Assembly: GCF_001245615.1 (NCBI RefSeq)
Contig: NZ_CWKH01000002.1
Span: 1,054,001 to 1,118,000 of the forward strand
DNA length: 64,000 bases
DNA from: Mycolicibacterium neworleansense
Lineage (GTDB): Bacteria > Actinomycetota > Actinomycetes > Mycobacteriales > Mycobacteriaceae
Direction of reading: 5' to 3'
How positions within the stretch are numbered: position 1 is the first letter of the stretch; each line of letters starts with the position of its first letter. Under the pieces are notes generated by a model. The model saw nothing but the letters and a program-made list of their open reading frames with translations. It did not search any database and was not told where the DNA came from. This document shows positions 35,373 through 44,064 of this stretch, piece by piece. A program made the position numbers and the translations under genes.

Positions 35373-35825
35373 TCAGTACCGGGGAAGCCCGTCGGATTGC
35401 ATGACGCCCCATTTGGAGTTGCCGAGCTGCTTGCCCACACCGTTGTGCTGCCCGGCCGCCGTGTCTTGGACGAACGTGTAGAGCGGGTGCGAATTCAGGG
35501 TCAACTGGCGGGTGCCATCGGGACGTAGGTACACACCCAATACTCCATCGATGCCGGAAGCTTGTGCCGGCAGGGGGTCCGGGGCCAGGACGGCAGGCCA
35601 CTTCTGCAGGCAACCCTCGCCGCAGCCGCTGCTTGCCGGAGTGTCGCCCTGGAACGCGTACACCGTCATACCCTCGGCGTCGACGACGATCTCGCCCAGG
35701 TCGGACGCCTGCCTCGTCAGCACCGGCTCCTCGGCGTTGGCGGTACCCGGAGCGGCGAGCCCGATCACCACGCCGGCGGAGAACAGCGCCGCACCAACAG
35801 TTCTTCTGATCCGATTGATTCCCAT
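35373..35825 (-). CDS. Secreted lipoprotein-15 repeat family (PF03640) protein
   Basis: 150-residue secreted protein. Signal peptide residues 1-31 end at TANA-EE. Two repeats of the PF03640 type follow: the first has VYAFQGDTPASSGCGEGC and KWPAV, the second LYTFVQDTAAGQHNGVG. The two cysteines may bind a cofactor or form a disulfide. Such proteins often stand beside ECF sigma factors and haem redox proteins. ATG 35825 gives a proper signal peptide; a GTG at 35861 would put 12 extra residues before it. Lies 4 bp after the cytochrome gene and 3 bp before the sigma gene. Confidence 0.83.
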   Translation of the reverse strand: MGINRIRRTVGAALFSAGVVIGLAAPGTANAEEPVLTRQASDLGEIVVDAEGMTVYAFQGDTPASSGCGEGCLQKWPAVLAPDPLPAQASGIDGVLGVYLRPDGTRQLTLNSHPLYTFVQDTAAGQHNGVGKQLGNSKWGVMQSDGLPRY

Positions 35826-35829
35826 GGCC

Positions 35830-36402
35830 TTACGTACGCCGACGGAGTTCGCGAGGTTCACCGGATCCGAAAGACATTCGGCGCAGCATGCCGTCGCGCA
35901 GTGTCAGGGTGTGCAACAGCACCGCTGACACATGCGCGGCGATCAGCACCACCAGGCCGTAGGCCACCACCGAGTGGCCGTTGCGCAGTAGCCCGAACAA
36001 CTCTGCATCGGCTTGGACGATCGGCGGCAACCGCAGGCCGCCCAGCACAACCGGGACTCCGCTCGCCGACAGAATCGCCCACCCCAGCAGCGGCTGCGCC
36101 AACAGCAGTACGTACATGCCGAACTCGGAGCCGATCACCGCCACGCGCTCTGCCCGCCCGACCGTGGCCGGTAGGGCAGGCCCGCGATCGGTGATCCGGT
36201 TGACGATGCGGATCACGAAGACCACGAACACCAGGGCGCCCAGACCTTTGTGCACGGTGAGGAGAACCCTGTAGTCGGCGAGGGAGTTGGCCAGGGCGAA
36301 TCCGGCGAGCAGTGTGCTGAATACGAGCGTGGCGCCCAACCAGTGCAGGATGCGAGTGCGTGTGGCGTAGCGGGAGCGAGAGTGTGTGGGAGTCACCATC
36401 AT
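35830..36402 (-). CDS. Cytochrome b561 family membrane protein
   Basis: 190-residue four-helix membrane cytochrome. Histidines for two b-type haems are visible: H19 in RILHWLG, H51 in TVHKGLG, H143 in NGHSVVA and H157 in AAHVSAV. It would carry electrons between the quinone pool and the exported partner proteins. ATG 36402 overlaps the stop of the catalase-like gene (ATGA), so the two are made together; the catalase-like protein may receive its electrons here. That link is inferred. Confidence 0.87.
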   Translation of the reverse strand: MMVTPTHSRSRYATRTRILHWLGATLVFSTLLAGFALANSLADYRVLLTVHKGLGALVFVVFVIRIVNRITDRGPALPATVGRAERVAVIGSEFGMYVLLLAQPLLGWAILSASGVPVVLGGLRLPPIVQADAELFGLLRNGHSVVAYGLVVLIAAHVSAVLLHTLTLRDGMLRRMSFGSGEPRELRRRT

Positions 36403-37499
36403 CGGGCAACCTCGTCCGCCTGGACCTGTGGGGCGGCTCCGCTGACACCGGCGCGGCGGCGGAATGACGCCGCGTATACCGCCGAACGTGCGGGCAGCAA
36501 GGGGTCTTCTGAGGGTTCGATCCCGTCCGGCAGCACCATGGGATCGAAATTGACATCGCGGGCGTTGCCGGCGGACTCTGTCGCGATCGAGTCGAGCACC
36601 ACGGTGCCGGTGTCGATGGTGCGCCGATCGGGCGGCCAGGCGATGGTCGCATCACGCACGTCGTCGTCGGGTTCGCCGATTGTCACGATCAGCCGCCAGC
36701 GCAACGGCGCGGACCGGATATCGCGAACGACGTTGTCGAACAGCCAGTTCGGGCTGATCGACGAGGTTGGTGGTGGCGTCACCTCCCGCAACGGGGCCAG
36801 CGACCATCGCACCGGGGTACGGTCGCCGGCCGTGCCGACGAAGTAGAAGGCGTTGAGCCCCCGGAACGTGCTGTCGGCAAAGCCGGAGGTGGGTGGTTGC
36901 TGCTTGATCACCGACATCGCCCGCGCGGTTTCGGGATGGGCGGCCAGAAACCGTGTCATGGCCGCGGGATCCGGTTTGCCGGTATCGGGCAGCGGTTTGG
37001 ATGCCAGCAACCGGTCGTAGAATCCCTGCACCGAATTATCCTGGAATACCGGCAGGTTCAGCATCGCCGTTCGCCACTGCCCGGCACCGGGATACCCGAT
37101 CGCCAGACCCAGACCGCGCGGGCCGGCGGCGGTATCGGACACCGTGGGATTGCCGCCCGGCACTGAGAACCGTCCGAGCAGCGGGGTGCGTCCGGCGCGG
37201 AAGACGGCCGCCCGGCTGACTTCGGCGCCGGCACCGTTGCTGTCGAAGTATCCGCTGACCGCAACCCCTTTGGCATGGTTGAGGCGATAGCCGGGGTGGA
37301 CCCCGGTGACCGCCCGGAACGCGTCGATGAATGCCTGGGGGGTCAACCGGTGTTGCGATCCGAGTGGGCCACGCGCGTACAGCACGGCGCCCAGGTCGGC
37401 GGCCAGGAAGGCGCCGACGGCCGCGATGCCGACGACGACGCTGCGCCGGCTGGCAGATGTGTCCCGCCAGGATGAGGGAACGATCGATCTCCGGTCCAT
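36399..37499 (-). CDS. Catalase-related peroxidase (SrpA-like), membrane-anchored or exported
   Basis: 366-residue protein of the catalase-related peroxidase family, a cut-down catalase core that acts as a peroxidase. An N-terminal hydrophobic helix (SVVVGIAAVGAFLAADLGAVL, about 20-40, split across a short basic start) anchors or exports it. HPGYRLNHAKGVAVSGYF (67-84) holds the distal His, and GRFSVPGGNP follows; FRGLNAFYFV is near 215. Promoter-proximal gene of the sigma operon, behind a SigL-like promoter, with GGAAGG before ATG 37499. Likely removes peroxide or organic peroxides at the envelope. Confidence 0.87.
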   Translation of the reverse strand: MDRRSIVPSSWRDTSASRRSVVVGIAAVGAFLAADLGAVLYARGPLGSQHRLTPQAFIDAFRAVTGVHPGYRLNHAKGVAVSGYFDSNGAGAEVSRAAVFRAGRTPLLGRFSVPGGNPTVSDTAAGPRGLGLAIGYPGAGQWRTAMLNLPVFQDNSVQGFYDRLLASKPLPDTGKPDPAAMTRFLAAHPETARAMSVIKQQPPTSGFADSTFRGLNAFYFVGTAGDRTPVRWSLAPLREVTPPPTSSISPNWLFDNVVRDIRSAPLRWRLIVTIGEPDDDVRDATIAWPPDRRTIDTGTVVLDSIATESAGNARDVNFDPMVLPDGIEPSEDPLLPARSAVYAASFRRRAGVSGAAPQVQADEVAR

Positions 37500-37540
37500 T
37501 GGTCACCTTCCAAACTTGGGTGCCGGTGGTTCACCCGAGG

Positions 37541-37568
37541 CATACGCCGAGGGGGCGGCGCAGGTTCA
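37541..37568 (-). promoter_or_regulatory. SigL-like ECF promoter of the catalase-sigma operon
   Basis: On the minus strand: TGAACC (37568-37563), 16 bp, CGTATG (37546-37541). TGAACC and CGT are the -35 and -10 cores of SigL-type promoters. Transcription would start about 35 bp before the catalase ATG. A second TGAACC occurs closer to the gene but lacks a matching -10. Confidence 0.6.
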
Positions 37569-37615
37569 TTGCGGAAGGAAGACGCTGGTCAGTACCGGCT
37601 CGGCAGACGTCACCG

Positions 37616-39703
37616 CTAACCCTGGCCCGGCCACCCCATCTCAAGGCCGAAGTGGCCCTCGATCAAATGCCGCTTCAGGACCTTTCCGGTGGCGGTGCGT
37701 GGCAGCTGATCGACGAATGTGACATCACGCGGAATCGAGAAGCGGCTCAGTCGGTTGCGCACGTAGTTCTTGACGGTGTCTTCGTCGAGTGATGTCCCCT
37801 CGGCGCGAACGACGAATGCTGCCAGGCGCTGGCCGAACTCGGAATCCGGGACGCCGACCACCGCCACGTCGGCGACCTGGGGCAAGACGGCGATGGCTTC
37901 TTCGACCGGCCGCGGGAACACGTTCTCGCCGCCGGAGATGATCATGTCGTCGTCGCGTCCGGCCACGAAGAGGCGTCCGCTGGCATCGAGGTACCCGAGA
38001 TCGCCGGTGTCCATCAACCGGTCCTCGACGGCCGGCGACGCCGCATTCGTGTAGCCGTCGAAGAGCATGTCATTGCCGACGAAGATGCGACCGACCACGC
38101 CGACCGGGACGACGCGGCCGCCTTCATCGAGGATGGCGATGCGGGTACCCAGCGGTGGCCGCCCCGCTGTGGTCGGCGCGACCCGCAGGTCGGCAGGATC
38201 GGCGATCGTCGCCCATGACACCTCGGTGGAGCCGTAGAAGTTGTAGAGAACGTCGCCGAAGGTGTCCATGAATTTGGTGACGGCTGCGCCGGGTATCGGC
38301 GAACCGCTGCTGGCCACCACCTTCAGCGACGAGGTGTCGTATCGCTTGACCACGGCGGCGGGCAACTCGAGAATGCGCTGCAGCATCACCGGAACCAGAA
38401 CCACCACGGTGCAGCGATGGCGCTCAATGGCTTTGAGGCAGGCCTCGGCGTCGAACCGTTCCATCAGCACCACCGTCGCGAGCAGCGGCGTGCTCACCTG
38501 CAGTGCGGCCAGACCCCAGGTGTGGAACAGCGGCGCCGACAGCAACATCACTTCGCCCCGGTGCAGCGGCATGCGCGACAGCATCGCGGCGATGGCGCCG
38601 AATCCGGGTGGCGTGGGCCGCCGGGCACCTTTGGGGGTGCCGGTGGTGCCCGACGTGAGAGCTACCAGCTTGCCGGGTTGCTTAGGTGGCGCCACCGGTG
38701 TGGCGCCGGTGCCGGTGGCGATGAGCTCTTCCACCGAGCGACGCTGCGGCGTAGCCGAATTGGGGTGGATGGAGATCCGCGGGGTGTCCGCGGCGACATA
38801 CCGCACCTCGGGTTCGAAACCGCTGTCGACGAATATGGCGTCGACGCGGTGGCGTTTGACGATCTCTTCGATCGCGCGGGCGGCGAGGCCGGTGTTGAGC
38901 AGGACCAGGTCGGCGCCCAACTTGCTGGCCGCCACCATGCATTCGACCATCGCCGAATGGTTGCGGGCCAGTACCGCCAGCGTGCTGTCGCTGGTGAAAC
39001 CGATCACGGCCAGACCCGATGCCAAGCGGGTGGTGCGTTCGGCCATTTCGGCGTAGGTCGAGGTCCCGTACTCGTCGATCGTCGCTGTGGTGCGTGGTGC
39101 GCGCGCAGCTGCGGCGGTGAGGCCGCCGGCCAGCGTGAACCCCCATTTGGCGAGCGAATTGAGTTGGCGGATACCGCGATCGGGTCGAGATGCGCGCACC
39201 ACGCCGCTGGTGATCATGGTCTTCAGGACGTTGAGTTGCAGTGACCGCCCGTCGCCCATGTTGACCAGTTGCGCGGACGGCTCGCCGGCCAGGTAGTCCG
39301 AGATTCGCCGCAGCCCGTCTCGTATCCAGCCCTCGACGGCGTTGTCGCCGGCCTTCGCGATGTCGGGGTGCAGCGTGCCGACCGCGAAGATCCGCAATGC
39401 GATCCGCGCGCCGCTGCCTTCAGGGGTCAGACGAATCGAGGCGAAGCAACGCCCGGTCTGCGTTGCGTCGAGGCGCAACTCCATGCCCGACAGGCGGACC
39501 GTCCGGCGCATCTCGTGCACGACGACGGCACCCCGGGAGGTGGACAGACGCACCTCGAAGAGTTGCGGGTCGCTGGTGGCCCGTTCGCACGAACCGAGGC
39601 CACGGAAGAACCGCGGGTACAGATCCGGTGTCTCCAGAATGGCCCAGATATCCGGGCATGGGTGATCGAGCGTTGTGTCGATGGCGATCACATCTCGTGC
39701 CAC
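37616..39703 (-). CDS. SRPBCC domain fused to fatty-acyl-AMP/CoA synthetase (FadD-like)
   Basis: 695-residue two-domain protein. Residues 1-150 form an SRPBCC (START-like) lipid-binding fold with YPRFFRGLGSCER early and SGARIALRIFAVG later. Residues 190-690 are an ANL adenylating enzyme: P-loop LTSGTTGTPKGA near 348, FYGSTEVSWA near 475, the TGD motif in MDTGDLGYLD, and catalytic lysine in PRTATGKVLK near 677. It should activate a fatty or aromatic acid; the extra domain might present the substrate. The fusion gene is 100 residues or more longer than usual FadD proteins. Single gene, no operon partner. Confidence 0.87.
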   Translation of the reverse strand: MARDVIAIDTTLDHPCPDIWAILETPDLYPRFFRGLGSCERATSDPQLFEVRLSTSRGAVVVHEMRRTVRLSGMELRLDATQTGRCFASIRLTPEGSGARIALRIFAVGTLHPDIAKAGDNAVEGWIRDGLRRISDYLAGEPSAQLVNMGDGRSLQLNVLKTMITSGVVRASRPDRGIRQLNSLAKWGFTLAGGLTAAAARAPRTTATIDEYGTSTYAEMAERTTRLASGLAVIGFTSDSTLAVLARNHSAMVECMVAASKLGADLVLLNTGLAARAIEEIVKRHRVDAIFVDSGFEPEVRYVAADTPRISIHPNSATPQRRSVEELIATGTGATPVAPPKQPGKLVALTSGTTGTPKGARRPTPPGFGAIAAMLSRMPLHRGEVMLLSAPLFHTWGLAALQVSTPLLATVVLMERFDAEACLKAIERHRCTVVVLVPVMLQRILELPAAVVKRYDTSSLKVVASSGSPIPGAAVTKFMDTFGDVLYNFYGSTEVSWATIADPADLRVAPTTAGRPPLGTRIAILDEGGRVVPVGVVGRIFVGNDMLFDGYTNAASPAVEDRLMDTGDLGYLDASGRLFVAGRDDDMIISGGENVFPRPVEEAIAVLPQVADVAVVGVPDSEFGQRLAAFVVRAEGTSLDEDTVKNYVRNRLSRFSIPRDVTFVDQLPRTATGKVLKRHLIEGHFGLEMGWPGQG

Positions 39704-39817
39704 AGTGGTTCTGCCCGGCTGTCGGTAGTTAGCTGCGACTAGCCATTGTGGTCCATCTGTCCCCGGTCCGGACCTGTTTCGCCGACGAGCGCGAATGTAA
39801 CCACTCCCGAGGAACGT

Positions 39818-40696
39818 TCAGCGCTGGGCAGTTCCGAGGGGATCGAGCTGGTTGGGAGTGATGTCGTCGGCGACGGTGGAGATGCTCAGCGGCTCCCACC
39901 GCTCGTCGTCGGCGAGCAGGTCCCGCCCGGCCGCGGTGGCGTAGCGGTAGGCATCGGGCCCGACGAGCAATCGTGCGGGAGGCTCGGGCATGTCGACGAT
40001 CTTGAGCAGCAGCGCGGCGACCTTGGCCGGGTCGCTGGCGCCGAGATTATCCGAATTTCCCATGGCAGCGGACGCACCCACCGTGGAGGCGTATTCATCA
40101 CGCACCGGCGCGATGCTCATCGAGGAACCTGCCCAGTCGGTGCGCATGCCACCGGGTTCTAGCACGGTGACCTTGATTCCGAGCGGTGCGACCTCCTGGG
40201 CCAGCACGCCGGAGAAGCCGGTGACAGCCCACTTGGACGACTGGTAGGCCGACAGGCCGGGGCGCACGAGCCGTCCGCCCACAGATGACACCTGGATGAT
40301 GTGCCCGGAGCGCTGGCCGCGCAGGACGGGCAATGCTGCCCGGGTCAGGCGCACCACGCCGAAGAAGTTCGTGTCGACCTGGGTGCGGAAGTCCTCGAAG
40401 TCGACGTCTTCGATAGCGCAGAGGTTGGCGTATCCCGCGTTGTTGACCAGCACGTCGAGCCTGCCGAACCGGTCGATCGCGGTGGCGACCGCGGAGCGGA
40501 CGTGGTCGTCGTTGGTGACGTCGAGCTCGACGACGGCGAGCCGTTCGGCGTGCGTGGCGGCCAGGTCGCTCAGCGCGCCAGGCGAGCGGGCACCGGCGAC
40601 CACGCGGTGGCCGGCATCGAGGGCGGCTTCGGTGATGGCTCGGCCGAGGCCGCGGGAGGCACCTGAGATGAGGAAGACATGGGATGCAGTGGTCAT
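39818..40696 (-). CDS. Short-chain dehydrogenase/reductase
   Basis: 292-residue classical SDR. NAD(P)-binding motif SGASRGLG near 10-17; LVNNAGYA near 84; catalytic Ser in VSSVGG near 137; YQSSK (Tyr150, Lys154). The C-terminal extension beyond residue 250 is typical of the retinol-dehydrogenase-like subgroup. Substrate unknown. Divergent from the DUF1906 gene and convergent with nothing close; the synthetase gene starts 114 bp downstream on the same strand. Confidence 0.88.
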   Translation of the reverse strand: MTTASHVFLISGASRGLGRAITEAALDAGHRVVAGARSPGALSDLAATHAERLAVVELDVTNDDHVRSAVATAIDRFGRLDVLVNNAGYANLCAIEDVDFEDFRTQVDTNFFGVVRLTRAALPVLRGQRSGHIIQVSSVGGRLVRPGLSAYQSSKWAVTGFSGVLAQEVAPLGIKVTVLEPGGMRTDWAGSSMSIAPVRDEYASTVGASAAMGNSDNLGASDPAKVAALLLKIVDMPEPPARLLVGPDAYRYATAAGRDLLADDERWEPLSISTVADDITPNQLDPLGTAQR

Positions 40697-40805
40697 GTCA
40701 TCTATCAGAGCCCCTGATCTTCATCGAGTCCAACGATTACTTTTTATGAAAGTGATCAATCACAGCGATGACATCGGGGGTGGAGTTGCGTCCGCTCCGC
40801 GGATA

Positions 40806-40842
40806 CGCTTCACGCCGTGACGCAGTCCGCTTCACGCCGTGA
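40806..40842 (+). repeat. 15-bp direct repeat across a start codon
   Basis: CGCTTCACGCCGTGA occurs at 40806-40820 and 40828-40842 (period 22 bp). Each copy contains a GTG; the first is the start of the DUF1906 gene, the second is out of frame with it. Confidence 0.85.
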
Positions 40843-41596
40843 GGTCCTTCGGTACGCCGCGCTGTTGGCGCCGGCGCTGGCCGTCCCGGGTGCGTTGGCG
40901 GCGTCGACCGGCACACCTACGGCTGCCGGCGACGGACTGCAACTCGTCGATTTCGCCCATCGGCTGGTTCAACCCGAGCAGATCAAGTCCGCCGGCTTCG
41001 GCGGCGCGTTGGTCTACGTGTCCGAGCTGCGGCCGGGAGCCACATTCGATTTCAAGCCGGTCACCCGTGACTATGCCGACCGGCTCCGGGGTGCGGGCCT
41101 GCAGGTCGTCAGCTGTTACCAGTTCGGCAAACCGGGATGGCCGACGCCGTCGGATTTCACCCGCGGTTATGACGGCGGAGTGGCGGATGCGCAGACGGCG
41201 GTGGGGCTGCACACCGCGGCGGGCGGTCCGCCGTCGGCGCCGATCTTCTTCAGCGTCGACGAGGATATCGACGCCTCGACGTGGAAAAGCCAGGCAGTGC
41301 AATGGTTTCGGGGCATCAACTCGGTTTTGGGGGTCGGCCGCACCGGGATCTACGGAGGTCGTCGCCAGTGTGGCTGGGCGATCGCCGACGGCGTCATCGG
41401 ATCCTCGAGCAGCCCGGGCCATCGCTGGGCTTGGCAGACGAAGGCATGGTCACGGGGCGAGCGTGAGCCGGCTGCCGTGCTGTTCCAGAGGGAAGTCGTC
41501 ACCGCGTCCGACCCGGGGTTCGTGATCGACGGCATCCATGTCGACGTGAACGATGTTCTCGCAGCGGATTTCGGCCAATGGGATCTCGCGAGATGA
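40817..41596 (+). CDS. Tat-exported DUF1906 protein (Rv2525c-like), copy 2
   Basis: 259-residue paralogue of the gene at 24862-25671. It has a twin-arginine signal (SRREVLRYA near 6-14) with a hydrophobic Ala/Leu stretch and cleavage near residue 35. The mature DUF1906 domain shares long stretches with copy 1 (SDFTRGY, GGVADA, FFSVDEDID, FRGINSVLG, VDVNDVLA). Likely acts on envelope glycans like Rv2525c, but catalysis is unproven. GTG 40817 is the only start that keeps the Tat motif; its ribosome site is weak and it lies in a 15-bp repeat. Confidence 0.87.
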   Translation: MTQSASRREVLRYAALLAPALAVPGALAASTGTPTAAGDGLQLVDFAHRLVQPEQIKSAGFGGALVYVSELRPGATFDFKPVTRDYADRLRGAGLQVVSCYQFGKPGWPTPSDFTRGYDGGVADAQTAVGLHTAAGGPPSAPIFFSVDEDIDASTWKSQAVQWFRGINSVLGVGRTGIYGGRRQCGWAIADGVIGSSSSPGHRWAWQTKAWSRGEREPAAVLFQREVVTASDPGFVIDGIHVDVNDVLAADFGQWDLAR

Positions 41597-41626
41597 TGCG
41601 CCGGCACTCACGACGGCGGGTGCGGT

Positions 41627-41785
41627 TCAGTCGGGGGACTCCCCGGTGTGCTTCTCCACCACGTCCGGGGCGACCTCTCGGGTAGCCATTCCGCCTTCGC
41701 GGCCGTGATCGGTGGGACCCGGCGGAGGGTCATTCTCCTTGTTGCCCTGTGCGGGCTGCTCCGAGCCGGTGTTGTGGTCGTTCAT
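41627..41785 (-). CDS. Small hydrophilic protein of unknown function
   Basis: 52-residue protein starting MNDHNTGSEQ and rich in Asp, Glu, Gly and Pro (NDPPPGPTDHGREGG), probably disordered. No membrane part or motif. Ribosome site is weak. Similar short Pro/Gly/His-rich proteins are annotated in other mycobacteria, which is the main reason to include it. It lies between two genes on the other strand and could be a chance frame. Confidence 0.4.
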   Translation of the reverse strand: MNDHNTGSEQPAQGNKENDPPPGPTDHGREGGMATREVAPDVVEKHTGESPD

Positions 41786-41862
41786 GGGAACGGGATGCCC
41801 CGAGTGAGCGGATTTCATTCCCCGAAACGGGGCGTGAGTTTGCGCTGCAACCCCCACGGGGT

Positions 41863-43221
41863 ATGCCGCACGGCATGACGGCGCAGGCCATGGTGGGCGG
41901 GCAGCACGACGAGGAAGCCGGCGGAAAGCTCAACCGCAAGATCACCGGGCCGCTGCTGTACTTGTTCATCCTCGGCGATGTTCTCGGGGCCGGCGTCTAT
42001 GCGCTGATGGGTGTGCTGGCAGCGAAGGTCGGCGGGGTGCTGTGGGCCCCGTTGCTGGTGGCATTGGTGCTCGCGCTGCTGACCGCGGGTTCCTATGCCG
42101 AACTGGTCACCAAATATCCCAAGGCCGGCGGTGCGGCGGTGTTCGCCGAGCGGGCGTTCGGCAAACCGCTGGTGTCGTTCCTGGTCGGGTTCGCGATGCT
42201 GGCGGCAGGAGTGACCAGCGCGGCGGGGTTGGCCCTGGCTTTTGCAGGTGACTACCTCGCCACCTTCATCGACGTCCCCATGGTGCCCGCAGCCATCGGC
42301 TTTCTCGCGCTGGTCGCCGCCCTGAATGCCCGGGGTATCAGCGAATCGGTGAAGAGCAATGTCGTCATGACAGTCATCGAGCTGAGCGGTCTCGTCATCG
42401 TCATCGCCGCGGGTGCCATGCTGATCGGCCGTGGCGGCGGCGATGTCAGCCGCGTGGGTCAGTTTCCTGCCGAATCGGTTCCGGCACTGGCAATCCTGGC
42501 CGGCGCGATCATCGCCTATTACTCGTTCGTGGGATTCGAGACCTCCGCGAACGTCGCCGAGGAGATCCGCCGCCCGGCCAAGGTCTACCCCGCGGCGTTG
42601 TTCGGTGCGCTCGTCACGGCCGGCATCGTCTACGTGCTGGTCGGCATCGCCAGCTCCGTTTCCCTGCCACCCGAAGAACTGAGCCGGTCCTCTGGCCCGC
42701 TGCTCGAAGTGGTGTCGGTGTCCGGCCTGGCCGTACCCGAGTGGGTCTTCAGTGCGATAGCCCTGGTCGCCGTCGCCAACGGAGCGCTGCTGACCATGAT
42801 CATGTCGAGCCGGCTGGCGTTCGGGATGGCCGAACACCGATTGCTGCCGGGTGTACTCGCGCGGGTGTTGCCGCGGCGTCGCACACCGTGGGTGGCGATC
42901 GTCGCGACCACGGCCGTCGCGATGGTCTTGACCCTGGTCGGTGACCTGTCCACGCTGGCTGAGACAGTGGTTCTGCTGTTGTTGTTCGTGTTCATCTCCA
43001 CGAATGTCGCAGTGCTGGTGTTGCGGCGAGAACATTTGGAGCGCAAGCATTTCCGGGTATGGACGCCGGTGCCGGTACTCGGCGTGGCGTCCTGCGTGAT
43101 GCTGCTGACCCAGCAGACTGCGACGGTGTGGCTGTTCGGGGCCATCCTGTTGGCCGTCGGTGTGGTGCTGTACGTCCTGGCCCGGGCGGCGACGCGACGG
43201 GCAGACCGCCCGAAGCCGTGA
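41863..43221 (+). CDS. APC-family amino acid permease
   Basis: Amino acid-polyamine-organocation transporter of about 450 residues with 12 hydrophobic segments. The family signature GDVLGAGVYALMG in helix 1 and YPKAGGAAVFAERAFG between helices 2 and 3 are clear; GFETSANVAEE follows helix 6 and SRLAFGMAEH marks the loop after helix 8. Substrate cannot be told. Starts at 41863, 41875 and 41890 are all possible; none has a strong ribosome site. No regulator next to it; it ends 75 bp before the SCO6745-like gene. Confidence 0.85.
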   Translation: MPHGMTAQAMVGGQHDEEAGGKLNRKITGPLLYLFILGDVLGAGVYALMGVLAAKVGGVLWAPLLVALVLALLTAGSYAELVTKYPKAGGAAVFAERAFGKPLVSFLVGFAMLAAGVTSAAGLALAFAGDYLATFIDVPMVPAAIGFLALVAALNARGISESVKSNVVMTVIELSGLVIVIAAGAMLIGRGGGDVSRVGQFPAESVPALAILAGAIIAYYSFVGFETSANVAEEIRRPAKVYPAALFGALVTAGIVYVLVGIASSVSLPPEELSRSSGPLLEVVSVSGLAVPEWVFSAIALVAVANGALLTMIMSSRLAFGMAEHRLLPGVLARVLPRRRTPWVAIVATTAVAMVLTLVGDLSTLAETVVLLLLFVFISTNVAVLVLRREHLERKHFRVWTPVPVLGVASCVMLLTQQTATVWLFGAILLAVGVVLYVLARAATRRADRPKP

Positions 43222-43295
43222 GAAGTCGCTGGATACGCTGGGCACTGAAGTGAGCCGCCGCTGCAAGCGGTCGTCACCGCCACCCAGGAGGAACC

Positions 43296-44054
43296 ATGAG
43301 CAACACCGAGATGCTGGGCGCCGCGGCGGCCACGGGCGACGCAATGGAGCAGGCCGTCGCGATCTTCATGCTGCATCCGGAGACATTCGGCGCCAGCACC
43401 GCTGCCGGTTACGCGAACCCATTGGCGCACTATGTGGCCGGCCGCGGCGGCGTGCTCGGTGAGGCCACCGGGGCCACCGTCAGCGCGGTCTTCGCGGTGT
43501 TCGAGCCCAAGGGACTCGCCGCGATGTGGGATGAAGGTGTCGCGGTGCGCGGCGCCGCCGGTGCGGCACAACAGTATTGGGCGCAGGCCGCGGAGTTCGG
43601 CCGCAAGTACCTGTCCGGGGCCCAGGGGTTGGACCGCATCGCCGCGTTGGGGGAGAAGCTCATCGCCGCCACACCTATTGCGGGGTTGCCGTTGTTCGCC
43701 GGCTGGCGCGCGATGCCGCTGGCCGACGATGCACCCGCCCGGGCGCTGCAGGTGATGTTCGTCTTGCGCGAGCTGCGTGCCGGTGTGCACTTCAATGCGC
43801 TCACGATCTCGGGTATCGCACCGGTCGAGGCACACATGCTGAACAAGGGACGCCAGTACACCACGATGTTCGGCTGGCCCGAACCGTTCGCGGACGGTGC
43901 GGACAAGAAGGACCGCTACGGTGAGATCGAGCAGGCGACGAACCGGCGGATGGCCGAGATCTTCACGGCTGCCCTCGATCCGGCCGAGGCCGGGGAACTC
44001 GCCCGGCTCAGTACTGACGTGCTGGCTTCGATGAAAGCGAACGTTCCGGGCTGA
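43296..44054 (+). CDS. SCO6745-family protein
   Basis: 252-residue helical soluble protein of the actinobacterial SCO6745 family, function unknown. It is rich in Ala and Gly with FEPKGLAAMWDEG near 70, ELRAGVHFNAL near 155 and MFGWPEP near 185, regions that look conserved. ATG 43296 has a strong AGGAGGA site. It lies 10 bp before a DinB/MDMPI-type gene, with which it is probably co-transcribed; the second protein has a similar helical fold type, hinting at a shared small-molecule role. Confidence 0.8.
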   Translation: MSNTEMLGAAAATGDAMEQAVAIFMLHPETFGASTAAGYANPLAHYVAGRGGVLGEATGATVSAVFAVFEPKGLAAMWDEGVAVRGAAGAAQQYWAQAAEFGRKYLSGAQGLDRIAALGEKLIAATPIAGLPLFAGWRAMPLADDAPARALQVMFVLRELRAGVHFNALTISGIAPVEAHMLNKGRQYTTMFGWPEPFADGADKKDRYGEIEQATNRRMAEIFTAALDPAEAGELARLSTDVLASMKANVPG

Positions 44055-44064
44055 GGGGACCGCC

